From positions 10,403,036 to 10,467,035 of the forward strand of contig OX335643.1 of NCBI GenBank assembly GCA_946894095.1: a stretch of 64,000 nt of DNA, read 5' to 3'. Below the pieces are notes generated by a model. It saw only the letters and a program-made list of their open reading frames with translations, was not told the origin of the DNA and did not search any database. How positions within the stretch are numbered: the stretch's first letter is position 1; every line of letters starts with the position of its first letter. Shown here piece by piece: positions 22,601-33,414 of the stretch. This stretch comes from Incurvaria masculella. Lineage: Eukaryota; Arthropoda; Insecta; Lepidoptera; Incurvariidae. The position numbers and the translations under genes are program-made.

Positions 22601-23090
22601 GTGAAAGAAAACTGTAGCCATATTTGGGAAGGTAGTCCCCAGGACCTGTTGGCGTCCTCGGACTCAACTCAGCGCCGAGCAGTCCGTTTTGTTGGGGACC
22701 CACAACTCACTGTTGGCCTGGAGTCCCTGAGCGATTTGTGGTGTCGCTCAGTCTATTCTAAAGGTACTACCATGGACGTTGCTGTGTGGAACTTGCATTC
22801 CTTATTTCTCCTCTACCTACCTATATCCGAAGCACCCACCGCAGAGAATCAGAGCACCAGAGATGTCAATTGTTGTTGGCATTGGGCTTTTGGGAACGAA
22901 CCGTTTCCCAAACTTATTTCTCTGCCGCACCGCCTGTCTGCTTTTTCTCATACTTATAACCCGGGAGTCTTCAAGCGTAATTGGAACAAGCTTGATAGCG
23001 CAAAACCGCTGGAATGTTGCCTCGCTGAGCGTGGTTTGGCGAAGCGGGCTGTATATGGCTTTTCTGAGCACCTATACCGGTTTTTCATTA
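22601..23090 (+). pseudogene. LINE ORF2 C-terminal relic, frameshifted
   Basis: The 176-codon frame starts SHIWEGSPQDLLASSDSTQR and RRAVRFVGDPQLT, like the S.IWxGxPxxLLxxLDSIQRRAxRxVGDPxLT segment after the reverse transcriptase of lepidopteran LINEs. After about 60 codons family similarity moves to another frame, then returns at HTYNPGVFKRNWNK. So it is a decayed retrotransposon end, not a host gene. It stands downstream of a SINE tail fragment (22316-22370) and is followed by another at 23093-23125. Confidence 0.7.
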
Positions 23091-23206
23091 AAAAGGTGCC
23101 ATACCAGGACTTTCCGTTTTTTCACGAGTGAAAGGTTCTGTTACCAAAATCTACCGGTTACAAAAGGAATTCAGTTCATTCTCATTAACTGAATCATTCA
23201 CGTAGG

Positions 23207-23330
23207 ATGAATAAGCGAAATCGCCGTTGCGGTGGTGACGGCGACTACGGCATGGCGACGTTGGCGGTGGCGGTAGCGTCGCGGAGGCGCGGCAGCGGAG
23301 GCGGTAGCGGCGTGTCGGGAGAGATACGAA
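23207..23330. repeat. GC-rich GGCGGT/GGCGAC simple-sequence block
   Basis: Imperfect repeats of GGTGGCGGTAGCGTCGCGG type. Frames across it give low-complexity peptides only. Confidence 0.5.
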
Positions 23331-23577
23331 CAAAGCCGGAATTAAATCTTCGGTTGCGGGGTATTAGGTATGTGACGTCCAGAAAATGAAGGCGTTTCAC
23401 TCACATAATGTTTTATGAGAACCGGATGTACCATGTATGTAACGAAAATATAATTTTGAATTTAGAGGCATAAAACGATTGAAAGACATAGGATTAGTGA
23501 AATTGTTTAATCACAGCATCATTTCAAAGTTGCCAAGTTCGTGCAATAATGTTCTTTTTCATTTCATTTATTTAAAC

Positions 23578-23690
23578 TTTTTGGTAGTAAAACTACATTA
23601 AATTACGTCAAAAACTGATAAATCCGCAGATTCTATCAACGACTAAAGAAGAATTCGCAAAAAAAATACTGGTTTTCCGTCTATTTAGAC
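23578..23690 (+). repeat. Dispersed repeat, paired with 37167-37268
   Basis: Both copies share TTTTTGGTAGTMAAACTAC, TTACGTCAAAA and TACTGGTTTTC in the same orientation. The family is unknown to me. Confidence 0.6.
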
Positions 23691-24091
23691 AAATTTAAAA
23701 GAGGACTAACACTAAACCAGTGCTTAGTGTTCAATGATGAAGCCTCGTGTCTTCGACCCGTCGAACGCTAGTATTTAGAATTCCAGCGTGGACATACCAG
23801 CCTTAGTCACAAATATCCTGAAGGTCAGCCAGCAGCATCTTCACCGAAGATAACATGAAGATAACATCGTTGCTGTAAGACCACTTATCTTCGAAGACCG
23901 CCTCTGACACGGAAAGATGTAAGCACCATTCAAAATCAAGGGACAAAAGATCTTGCATGAAGCGCTTGGTGCGGGATAGCTGGTCTCCCGCATTCGCTTT
24001 CTGACGATCACAAGGCGGCTCGTATCAGATGGGAGAATGCCCATTACAAAAGCGCTAGCAGTTAGCATGTACACTAATGAATCCACTTTGC

Positions 24092-25415
24092 TTTTATTCC
24101 TCGTATCATATAAGTAAAAATGTGTGACTTTCCGTTTTTTCTATAATGGGAATAAGTCAGTAAACACTGCTAAATATGAACTTTGCAGGTTATTTCCCAC
24201 ATTGTAAGTACCATCGGTGGTGGATATTTATTTGCTAGACAACTTTAATGAGTGTTGCTGTCACAATGGTTACTTACAGGGCCTCATTACATAAGGTATG
24301 TATAGGCACTTAAGAATTTTCAGGGAAATGATAGTTGGCACTATTATTGCTATAGCGAGTACTCCAGCTATATGTAAACTCTACTGAGGATAAGGCTACA
24401 GAATAAATCGATAGTGGTGCCTTTTGACAGGGGTTTTCATACGTTTGTATGGTATTATATTATCTGCAGGTCGTCTTAGATTGGTATGACTTATAAATAG
24501 GTACCATTTAATGATCTACTAGAGTTCATAATTATTTAAAATGGGGAAGATTCCTTGCTGTGTGGGTTCAGCCATTGAAAATTAATACAAGTTATTCCAC
24601 TGCATTAATTTATTCCTGTGCATGTCGTACGAGCCTGTCTGTTTATTTGCAAAACAAAAAAACAATAAGTTGGTACCTATAAGTAACTAGAGATGGCGTT
24701 GCGGTTAGCACCCCACTTTGGACTGGCGTCAAATATTATGAACTCTGTGGCTGAGATAAATAGTCGTAACAAAAACTAAGACTAACGGAAAGTAGTACTT
24801 TGTGACGTCACTTTGACACATTTTGTATGGACGAAATCTCAAAGTTATGCAATGTGACGTCACAAAGTACTACTTTTCGTTAGTCTTAGTTTCTGTTGCG
24901 ACTATTTATTTCAGCCTAAGACTAACGAAAAGAAGTACTTTGTGACGTCACTTGAATTACTGATCGTCCGTACAAACTGTGTCAAAGTGACGTCTCTAAG
25001 GCTGAGATAAATAGTCGTAACCAAAACTAAGACTAACGAAAAGTAGTACGTTGTGACGTCACTTTGACACATTTTGTATGGACATAATCTCAAAGTAATG
25101 TAAATTGACGTCACAAAGTACTACTTTGCGTTAGTCATAGTTTCTGTTACGACTATTTATCTCAGCCTAAGTATTACTTTTCGTTAGTCTTAGTTTCGGT
25201 TACGACTATTTATCTCAGCCTGTTACTCATAAAAGTGGTGTAGCAAATAAATATCAACCAAATATGGTATGTAGGTAAAACACAGTCCATAAGCGCGCGC
25301 TGTCCTGAGCATAAGTAACCTCAAAGTTCATCTTTAGCCGTGTTTGCTGACTTATCCCCATTATAAAAAAAAGTAAAATTTACAGGTTGTTACTTTTATG
25401 ATACGAGGAATAAAA
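24092..25415. mobile_element. 1.3-kb long-TIR DNA element with nested MITE array
   Basis: Left end TTTTATTCCTCGTATCATAT and right end its inverse (ATGATACGAGGAATAAAA). Inverted similarity continues through ATAATGGGAATAAGTCAG (24146) and the GGATATTTATTTGCTAGAC block (24224), giving imperfect TIRs of about 150-170 bp. No transposase. Its centre carries the MITE array at 24749-25220. Confidence 0.7.
24749..25220. repeat. Tandem array of 168-bp foldback MITEs rich in TGACGTCA
   Basis: Two complete 168-bp copies (24749-24916, 25000-25167) start GGCTGAGATAAATAGTCGTA and end in its inverse. Between them (24917-24999) and after them (25168-25220) are partial copies. Arms are about 65 bp. The palindrome TGACGTCA is present at 24803, 24855, 24943, 25054 and 25106, with one degenerate site at 24988. 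Confidence 0.85.
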
Positions 25416-26214
25416 TAAAATTAGTTTCATGTCTGTACATGACAATTTCTAGCGCTTTTCTAGCCCATACTGGAATGGGTATTCTCCTCAGCATTGACTC
25501 AAGACATTCCCAAAATAAGGAAAAATATTTGTGGTCAACTGTTTCGTCTAGTAAATAAGCAGTTGAATCTTTAAAACGACGTTTTTAGTAAAGCTAATTT
25601 GGAGTGGTTAAACACTGATGAAACTTATGAAAGAAAACATAAAATATCGTGGATAATATTTTAAAACAATAACAAAAGGTTCTGTTTGTTTATTTTTTTT
25701 ATAAGCGACAAGATTTTCTTATATCGTATTCGACTGGGTTCAGTTTTTGGTTATAGTGATCTTGACGACTCCTTAATTTGATACTAACTAGCTTTCCAAG
25801 CGTATTCAATTTATTTTTGTCTCAGTTTAAGAGGTGTGCCTACATATTTTAAAATACTCTAAGATGAACCACGTACATGGGAAGGGCTGTAGATAGTGGA
25901 TCCAGGCTGTAAATCGACAGAGTATTTTATTTATTTCGATATGCCTGATAAATATTTTAGGACACGGATGTATTATTTTATTGTTTCGTATGAAAAAAAA
26001 AAAACGTTTGTTACTGTAAACGCATTGACTCAGAAACGGTTAACTAATATTCTCGTATCATTGAGGAAAGCAAACTCCTGGCAATAACAGACATTCATCT
26101 TGCTGCCATAGTGACGCCAAATATGTCAACACATAGTGTACCTACCTAGCCTTAGCAGTTACGTAAATTAACTTTTTCTATACTACATTGTCACTTTATG
26201 ACTCAATATTTAAA

Positions 26215-26606
26215 GAATTTGTTAAAATGTGTATATTAATTTTCATTTTTAATTTTTAATTGTTGTCAGTATTTATTTTATTTTATTTTTTCCTTTTAAT
26301 TATATTGTATTAAATATCATCGTTTATTAGATTTTATAATATATGTGTGTCGTATTTAGTATTTATTTATTGATATTTATGTAGTTATGTTTGTGTACAG
26401 TTATATAAGTTATATATTTAAGTTTAAGTATAATGTATATTTGTCGTATATTGTGTAGGAATTATGTTTCTTCATAGGTTCGTTTTTCTCCATAGTTACT
26501 ACTTGCATTACTGCTCACGATACCCAAAGGTAGACTGCCTCTGGCATTAAGTTGTACCTTTTGCCCGAGTTTTTTTGAGTGCAATAAACTTATATAAAAT
26601 AAATAA
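26215..26606 (+). mobile_element. LINE 3' UTR, 5'-truncated
   Basis: Matches the 3' end of the LINE at 46128-47575 over several hundred bases: AGTTATATAAGTTATATATT, TTGTGTAGGAATTATGTTTC, GGCATTAAGTTGTACCTTTT and a (TAAA)n tail. A 5'-truncated insertion of the same family. Confidence 0.8.
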
Positions 26607-27317
26607 ATATATTTTAATCTCCTATATGAATCTGCATATTTTCAAGCGCTTGGGTATGAATTGTTATTATGATGTCTCTGAAAGTCTAAATCATGGTTAG
26701 AATGATGATGAAGTTTGTGTCTATGAGATTTCTCCACTTTCGAATAAATGTGCATATGAACATTTATTTATTTTATTATTTATTTGATACGCAACTTCAT
26801 GCAATTATTGCTCATCCTTATAATCTCTGTGACTTCTCGAAATAATGTAATTTAGTGAACGTTATGTGTAGCTTTAGAATTGCGCAAATATGATATTCTT
26901 ATGTTCGATCCTTAAATTAGATGAAGCATTTAGATGTGTCTTAAATTCTCTCAATGACGAGGAACTAGAAAAAAGTGCCTGATTACAATTTGAAAGTAAA
27001 TATTGTGTAGCTACATTAGGTAAGATGAGAGAGGTGTAGGTATACAATAAGCGGGCTGTGAATTATGGTCACCAGATAGAGGTGTCTCTCTATATCGCTG
27101 TGTATATGTCTATACAGAGGTTGTGTAAAATATCCCTTTCAAAAAGTTTGTTCTTCTGTTGTATCTAATAATATGTCGACAGAAAAGACCGTATCAAGAC
27201 CGCCGTTAGTAGCAATAATCGTGACAGCAATAAGTTTGATAATTGCACGTAGTTGCACGCCATCTAGTCTATTACACAAAGGAGGTCTTAGAATGCGAGC
27301 GGCGGATTTGTAGGGTG

Positions 27318-27377
27318 ATAACATTGTCAGGTTGGTAAGAGCATCTCGCATTTGGTTGCAGGTTCGAATTTTCCTTC
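27318..27377 (+). pseudogene. Degenerate tRNA-like / SINE-head fragment
   Basis: GGTTGGTAAGAGCATCTCGC resembles a D-arm and GTTGCAGGTTCGAATTTTCC a T-arm with a B box. The acceptor stem does not close. Confidence 0.35.
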
Positions 27378-27759
27378 AGGTGAATTTCAGGCGAACATCT
27401 GTAAAACTGTAAAAACTAGTAATTTCGTTACCCTTGAAAACATACAAAACATCATAAGGTAAAAGATAAAAAAAAATATTTTGAAAAGGGTATGTCACTT
27501 AAACACTATGCGTATTAGGCTAAGAGCACACGTTTATTTTCCTGATTCGATTTACGAGCACGGAATCCGAGTCGATCTTTTCAAACGCCGCTACGCCCGT
27601 TCGTATTTCAAATTCGAAATGAAATGATAGATATATTGCTTTCAGAATGTCCGTGACGGCTCGTAGAAGTTGCCTAGGCCGCTGCGTTCAGAAAGTCTCG
27701 ATTCGAATCCTTCGATAACGAACGTGTGTGGCGGGCCTTACGCCTATTTCATCTAAATA

Positions 27760-27945
27760 CCGAGTCGAGTCGACATACCGCCCGCCCCTCCGGGCGGGGC
27801 GGCGGTTGCGGCGGAGGGGCGGGGCGCAGCGCGGGAGGCGAGGGGTGGTCCCGGGACTCAGCCTCTTATCAGTGCGCAGCTAACCGAATTACTGTACGGT
27901 CGGCAGCCGCCGGGAGAGCAACCCTCGCACAGCTGATCCCGTGAG
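27760..27945 (+). promoter_or_regulatory. GC-rich TATA-less promoter candidate with first-exon donor
   Basis: A GC island (GGGCGGGGCGGCGG type boxes) is followed by TTATCAGTGCG, an insect TCAGT-type initiator near 27869, then about 70 bases and a strong donor GATCCC|gtgagtaac at 27941. It is the nearest upstream partner for the acceptor at 33206-33208 before the aaNAT-like start codon, so it may be that gene's non-coding first exon. Box and donor are seen; the pairing is inference. Confidence 0.4.
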
Positions 27946-28145
27946 TAACTTTCCTTACTACCGTTTACTATTTAGTACTAGACTTTGGGTTGGGGCGCTT
28001 ACGTGCCCGTTACAGTGTCTGTTGAGCTGAATAAATTATGATTACAGTGGAGCTTCTAGAGCAAATATTATGTTTATTGTGTTAACAAAGACTGTATAAG
28101 TTACGTATTTAAAATAAATTATATGATATAATCTGATGTCTACTC

Positions 28146-28335
28146 CGTGCGTTGATTGCGGGAGGGGGGACTGTAGGAGAATTTCAAATTATGGGTACGG
28201 GTATTGATAGATGCAATGCCCGCGAAAGATTGCTGGTTGAAGTCCAAGTATCTGGTTGCAGTATCTATATTCACAAGGCAATTATTAAATTATTAAATTA
28301 ATGTGTCCTTGCTGTATGGTCGATTATACATACAC
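28146..28335 (+). repeat. Interspersed repeat of the TTGATTACGGGAGGAGGGAC family
   Basis: Second copy of the family described at 19834, here including the terminal AATGTGTCCTTGCTGTATGG end. Confidence 0.65.
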
Positions 28336-28799
28336 ATCACATGTATTTAAAAAAAAAGCGAGGTACTTGCGTAGTTCAAAAAAGTATATTACACTTTATT
28401 TATATATTTTTGGTATTTATCGACGTAACAACAACTTACTTACGACACGTACTATTTAAAAATGTATTTTATTTCCGACCGATGTCATACGGTACTTTTT
28501 AACCTAAGGCGCCGGTGGCCTTTAAAAGCTCCATACAGACATATTTTTCATGTGAAATGATAGGCATTTAGTTCATAAAAGCGCATATTCCAGACTCAGC
28601 GCTATATTTACATAATTTTAAGAATATTACTAGTACCAGCCAAATAATATTTTTACTAAAGGTAATTTTCCATTATTTTCTTCTCTAAGAAAACTTGAAA
28701 GAAATCGACCCTAATGTTTTACAACCAAGGGTTTCATGTACATTCCTTCCATTGAATTTTTTAATGGCAATATTTGGATGTTTTCTCATTTTTTGCTCA

Positions 28800-28975
28800 A
28801 CCGGTTTTTATTAAATTAAACACATTTTCTAATCTATTCGTAAAGTAGTGTCGACTAACCTTTTGGAACAGCCCTTTGGGTAACTTTTTATCCAGGATTT
28901 AATTCAGCCCGAAATTAGTTCAAAACCACATTGACCCGAGCGGAGCCGGTTACCTCAGCTAGTTATTAATAAAAT
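28800..28975 (-). repeat. Repeat with AGCTGAGGTAACCGGCTCC end
   Basis: Its reverse complement matches 46020-46125: shared AGCTGAGGTAMCCGGCTCCG, CAAAAGGYTAGTCGAYACTA and CTACTTTACGAA. Directly precedes the LINE relic at 46128 in the other copy. Confidence 0.6.
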
Positions 28976-29420
28976 AAGTCTTGTATTATTAGAAAAAAAA
29001 AGTATTTCGCTGAGATGGTGATAACGTAAGTTTTTTGTGTTTTACACAGATTCACTGAATTGTACAAACTGGTAGCTCCGTATTACCCGAGGAATTCACC
29101 TCGACCGGTGAATGTGAATCACATTGATTTTTCTTTCGTCTGACGTGTCACTGTAATTTTTTGTGAGATCGATTATTGAAATCAGAGTTTGAAATTATGA
29201 ATAGAGAGGGACAAAACTAGGGTGACTCATGTAAGTGAGAATGTGTAACTATTCCCCGGTGAGTCACAGGTGACTGAGAATCACCAGGATGTAATACCGC
29301 TAGACACGGTAGGCAATATATCTGACGTTGCAACACGAATGTTTTTAGAACAAGTAAATATTTTTTTATGCGACCGGACATGGATGGATAATACAACACA
29401 ACTACCGTTATGATATAATA

Positions 29421-30347
29421 GGTCGGGGAAAAAGTCTTTTCGCATTATAGTATGTATGAACTTGTAATAAAATCTCTTTGGCTATACTATTTGTATCTGG
29501 CTGGTTTTGGTATCATTGAAAGTTTAAATTTTAAAGAACATAATTCCAAATTCAAATTAGGAAAATGTGTGATTCTCATTTGTTTTTCGTGCTGTCAAAA
29601 TGAGTGAATCTAATGAAGAAATTCGATACATTTTAAAATTTTACTACAAAAAAGGTAAAAATGCAACGCAAGCCGCGAAAAAAATTTGCGATGTTTATGG
29701 ACCTAGTGCAGTGTCTGTGAGAGTAGCACAAATTTGGTTTAAGCGTTTTCAATCCGGAAATTTTGATGTCAAAGATGCACGTCGCTCTGGTCGCCCTATT
29801 ACGGATAAAATTGATGCCATTTTGGAAAAAGTGGAGCAAGATCGGCATATCAGTAGTTACGACGTAGCTGAAGAACTAGGAATTGACCACAAAACAGTTT
29901 TGGCGCATTTGAAAAGAACTGGGTACACAAAAAAGCTCGATATTTGGGTACCTCACGAGCTCACTGAAAGAAACCTAATGAACCGGCTAGACCTCACACA
30001 TCTTTAGCCACTCAGCAAAAACTAAGAGAGTTTGGCTGGGAGGTGTTAATGCATCCGCCGTATAGTCCTGACCTTGCACCTTCAGATTTCCACCTGTTTA
30101 GGTCTCTTCAGAATTCTTTAGGCAGTGTCAGGTTAACATCACGAGAGGACTGCCAAAACCACTTGTCGCGGTATATTGATCAGAAGTCCCAATATTTCTA
30201 TAGCAATGGGATCATGTCCCTACCTACAAGATGGCAAAAAGTTATCGAACAAAATGGTACCTACATACTTTAGTTAAATGTAAATAAACCATTTTAAAAA
30301 ATGTTTTGAATTTTCTTAAAAAATGCGAAGAAACTTTTTCCCCAACC
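29421..30347 (+). mobile_element. mariner element with internally deleted transposase
   Basis: TIRs GGTCGGGGAAAAAGTCTTTT and the inverse of GGTTGGGGAAAAAGTTTCTT, about 28 bp, with TA on both sides (29419-29420, 30348-30349). About 927 bp against the usual 1.3 kb. Confidence 0.92.
29600..30273 (+). pseudogene. mariner transposase, central part deleted
   Basis: From ATG 29600 about 125 codons are intact: helix-turn-helix domain with SGRP linker and WVPHEL motif (WVPHELTERN). The frame then shifts after NLMNR and stops at 30005-30007. A second frame from 30043 has HPPYSPDLAPSDFHLF, the neighbourhood of the third catalytic Asp, and runs to the C-terminus. The middle third with the first two catalytic Asp residues is missing (roughly 450 nt by comparison with about 345-residue mariner transposases). 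The sequence looks cecropia-type. It cannot transpose itself but keeps ends for mobilisation in trans. Confidence 0.9.
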
Positions 30348-31064
30348 TAATATGTCCAATGCACCACAATTCAGAAATAAATAGGTGCCATGCCAGGACC
30401 TTCCCTTAATAAGCACGGCTACACTGAACTGGATGGAAAACACGGACAATGTTTAATTGCCTTTTCGATTATCTTTTCATCCAATGCAATGGTACCAACT
30501 AGTAGGGGTTTAAACTAGTAGGGGAAGAACCACCATGGAGCAGGTCGCATTCATGACTAAATAAGCTTATCCAATACGAGAAAGAAAGTGGTGCATTAAC
30601 GGGACGAGGATTTGAACCCAGACCTCTGGTATGCAAGACAAATCCCCGCGCCACTAGGCCGCTCCATGGCGAACTGGTGAGTTTATGGCGTTGGAGTTTA
30701 TTATCCTCCCTATATCTCTCGCATGAGAAGAAAGGCATTTTACTTCTTCGAACCAACTAGAATTCCTTTGTTCAATGAGGCCTTGCAATATAATGAGTTT
30801 TATGGCCTGGCACCTAGGTTTCTATTTAACCTCCATGTTTCCTCCAAATATTTTTTCTCGTATTATATTTCAATATGTTCCGTTTCTCTTTGTTTGATAT
30901 TTTTTAAGTGAGACAGCTATCAACGTGCCAGGTTCAGATGGGTCCAATAAGCCTTAAACTTCAAGGAACGGCGCGCTTTGTGCTCAATATAAGCGAATAA
31001 AACCGGATAAAACTTCAATAATCCCAAGCCGTAGGATCTGAGGAGCGCGCGGAATGTTCGACTG

Positions 31065-31205
31065 AATAGAGGCGGGGGGGGGGGGAGCTTCCGCCCGCCC
31101 TCCGGCCTGGTGAGGGCGGGGCGGGGCGGGGCGGGCGGAGGGGGGAGAAGGCTTCGAGGGTCCTTCGAGGCGGCCTTGACGCGCCGACGCGACGCCCGTA
31201 TAATG
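31065..31205. other. GC island with poly-G and GGGGC repeats
   Basis: A run of G at about 31074-31085, then (GGGGC)n around 31120 and a GC-rich flank. It could be an alternative promoter in the 27.9-33.2 kb interval, but no initiator plus donor pair stands out. Confidence 0.3.
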
Positions 31206-31411
31206 ATCAAGGAAATCACCAATACAACAAGGCGTGTAATAGAAAATGCGCACCTGGAATCATATCGTGACGTGGAAATAGAAAATTGTCGACTCTCTCG
31301 CAGGATTCACGCGAGTTCCTTGTAATTTCCTGTTTCCAAAAAATCTGAGGAATACTACGTAAAGGCGCCTGTAATGGGGTTTTCATAGTAAGCCTTCCTC
31401 ATTGATTTTTT

Positions 31412-31758
31412 TTTATGTAACTGGACATGGAAGGCTAATATCGAACTGACCGTTAGATATTAACCTAACACACCACATGGGACCTAGGTGCCATGCCAGG
31501 ACCTTCCTTATATTACACGGCTACATTGAACTGGATGGAAAACACGGACAAATTTATTTCCGTTTCGACCATCGTTAATTCAATGCGATGGTATAAACCT
31601 GGGCGGGATTAACCCTACCACGTTTTACGTGGAATCCGAACCACGGCCAGCCTCAACATTTGAAAATGGTCACCCATCCAGAACCTAACTGCTCTCAGAG
31701 GTGCTTCCCCAGCTTATCGATTAGCAAGGCGTCGCACACTGAGCTACCGAGGCTGACG
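31412..31758 (-). mobile_element. SINE, 5S-like head
   Basis: Antisense copy with the full body. Its head on the minus strand reads CAGCCTCGGTAGCTCAGTG then, after about 60 nt, TTCTGGATGGGTGACC, the 5S-type C-box start, then GTGGTTCGGATTCCACG. Confidence 0.85.
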
Positions 31759-32045
31759 AAAACACATGCCAGAGGTCAGGGTTTAAATTCTTCCCTATAT
31801 GAGCATGACTACATTGGACTGGATGCAAAACACGGAGAGTTTTTCATAGCCGTTTGGAACAGCTTAACGGGATTAACCACCAACACCTAGAAGGGGAAGG
31901 TACCTTCAGTTTTATATAGATTTCGAACCATGGAACAACTCATGTACTTATCTAACTCAGAAAGAGAAATAAAGTGGTGCTTGAACGGGCGGGGATTTGG
32001 AACGGGGGAGTGGGGAACCTGTGGAATGGTAGGCAAGTACACGCG
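31759..32045 (-). mobile_element. SINE, tRNA-type head, abutting the previous copy
   Basis: Same body (ATGACTACATTGGACTGGAT, AACGGGATTAACCACCAAC) but the head on the minus strand lacks the 5S module and carries the AGAAAGAGAAATAAAGTGGTG linker of tRNA-type copies. Confidence 0.75.
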
Positions 32046-32049
32046 AAAG

Positions 32050-33208
32050 TGTTTACTTTCACTACAATGCTACTACACAAGTATGGCCGTTTCTACCTTC
32101 TTTCTTACATTACATTCCTCGGCCACCCATATTAAATATTCAGAGAGTTCGTCCGGCCGGCCAAAAGTTGGTTCCAGGGTTACCTATTTAAAAACAAGCC
32201 CCCACCGGGCCGTAGAAGGGCCCGGTTGGCTAAGGGTCGCCGGAGTATCGGGTCAGCGCGTAAAGTCAACGGTAGTTCTACCTCGGATTGGTACGCGTTA
32301 CAAGACTCGCTTGTCCCGCCGTGGGCCATCAAATTGAATAAATTGTTGAAGCTAGTAATAGGATTGGATGCTCATATAAGGAAAGTGTGTTACGCTATAT
32401 TCTTATGTAGCAGAGCTTATAGGAAAAGTCTCACGAAAGGGTAAATATGTCAATTTTATGAAACTGTTAGTAGGCATCTGTTTGTGAGCAATTAAGATTT
32501 TGATATTTTCTTTACATTTTTCAGTAAACTGTTGAAGCATTTGATCTCTTGTTTTGTCTTTTATAAATTGAAGGTTTTTCTAGTCTCTTTCTTTTATTAT
32601 ATTTTCAGATGGAAAAATAAAAAGGAAGTTTGCAATAACTAGAATGTTTAAATATTATTCAAATTAAGGAATATAATTATGCTAGTCTATTATTGTTTTG
32701 TAATATTGTTCGGTAATACGTAATTTTTTTCCAGTTCTGTGCGTATAGTAACTTTTCCAACTTAAATATGTATTTAGCTAGTGTAATGAGTCAAAATATC
32801 AGTTTATTTTTCTTGAACCATAGAGATCATTTCTTTAAAAGTATCGTTTATTTGAGCTACCTTGTCCTATTCGACTATAGAAATATCCCTATGGCGGAAA
32901 ATATTTTTCTTTACTTTTAGACCTTTCAAAAGTCGTTCATCGTCACTTTAATCAGTTGTAGGCGAATAAAATTGTATTAGACATACAGTATGCTTCCTCA
33001 TTCTTCTTTCTAGGTTATCACTCTTTCTGATAGGCTGTGAAATGACATTATAATGTTTTTATTTCCTTATTAATCAGATAGCTCATTTTTAAATTCGAGT
33101 TACAGGAACAAAAACTGCTTTAATCTGTAGCTGAAAATAGTTTATGATCAGTTACGGTTTCTTGCCTGTGCAAGTAAACGCATTTAACGTTTTCAATTTA
33201 TTTTCCAG
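32050..33208. other. Intergenic/putative intron; nothing coding
   Basis: A GC-richer stretch at 32140-32335 has no recognised content. The rest is AT-rich, ending with the acceptor ttttccag (33201-33208) of the aaNAT-like gene. Confidence 0.35.
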
Positions 33209-33216
33209 CCGCCGTC

Positions 33217-33414
33217 ATGTTCACATACTCCCTGATCACGGTTGAGACGCTGGAGCCCGCGCTTGCGCACCTCCGGGAGTCCTTCTTCGCGGACGAGCCT
33301 CTAAACAAGGCGGTGGCGCTGTGCGAGCGAGGCCAGCCTCACGAGGCACTCGAGCAGCTGTGCCGCGCCACCATCGCCGACCGACTCTCGTTAGCTGTGC
33401 TGCGAGACGAGCGG
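33217..33414 (+). CDS. aaNAT-like exon 1 (intact copy)
   Basis: 66 codons from ATG 33217 with FFADEPLNKAV, donor GAGCGG|gtgcgt in phase 0. It directly joins IVGVALNG of the next exon, as expected in the family (SLxxx...VGVALNG). Confidence 0.8.

Larger units (their letters stand above)
29363..30672 (-). mobile_element. SINE, tRNA-type head, split by a mariner
   Basis: SINE tail at 29363-29418 (GACCGGACATGGATGG), body and head at 30350-30672. The head, read on the minus strand, has CGGCCTAGTGG and a perfect B box GGTTCAAATCC. The mariner at 29421-30347 sits in the SINE's ATGATATTA region with TA duplicated. Confidence 0.85.

Noticed and set aside
22601..23131. 176-codon plus-strand frame as a host gene
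   Set aside because: The sequence follows the C-terminal block of LINE ORF2 with an internal frame change, next to SINE pieces.
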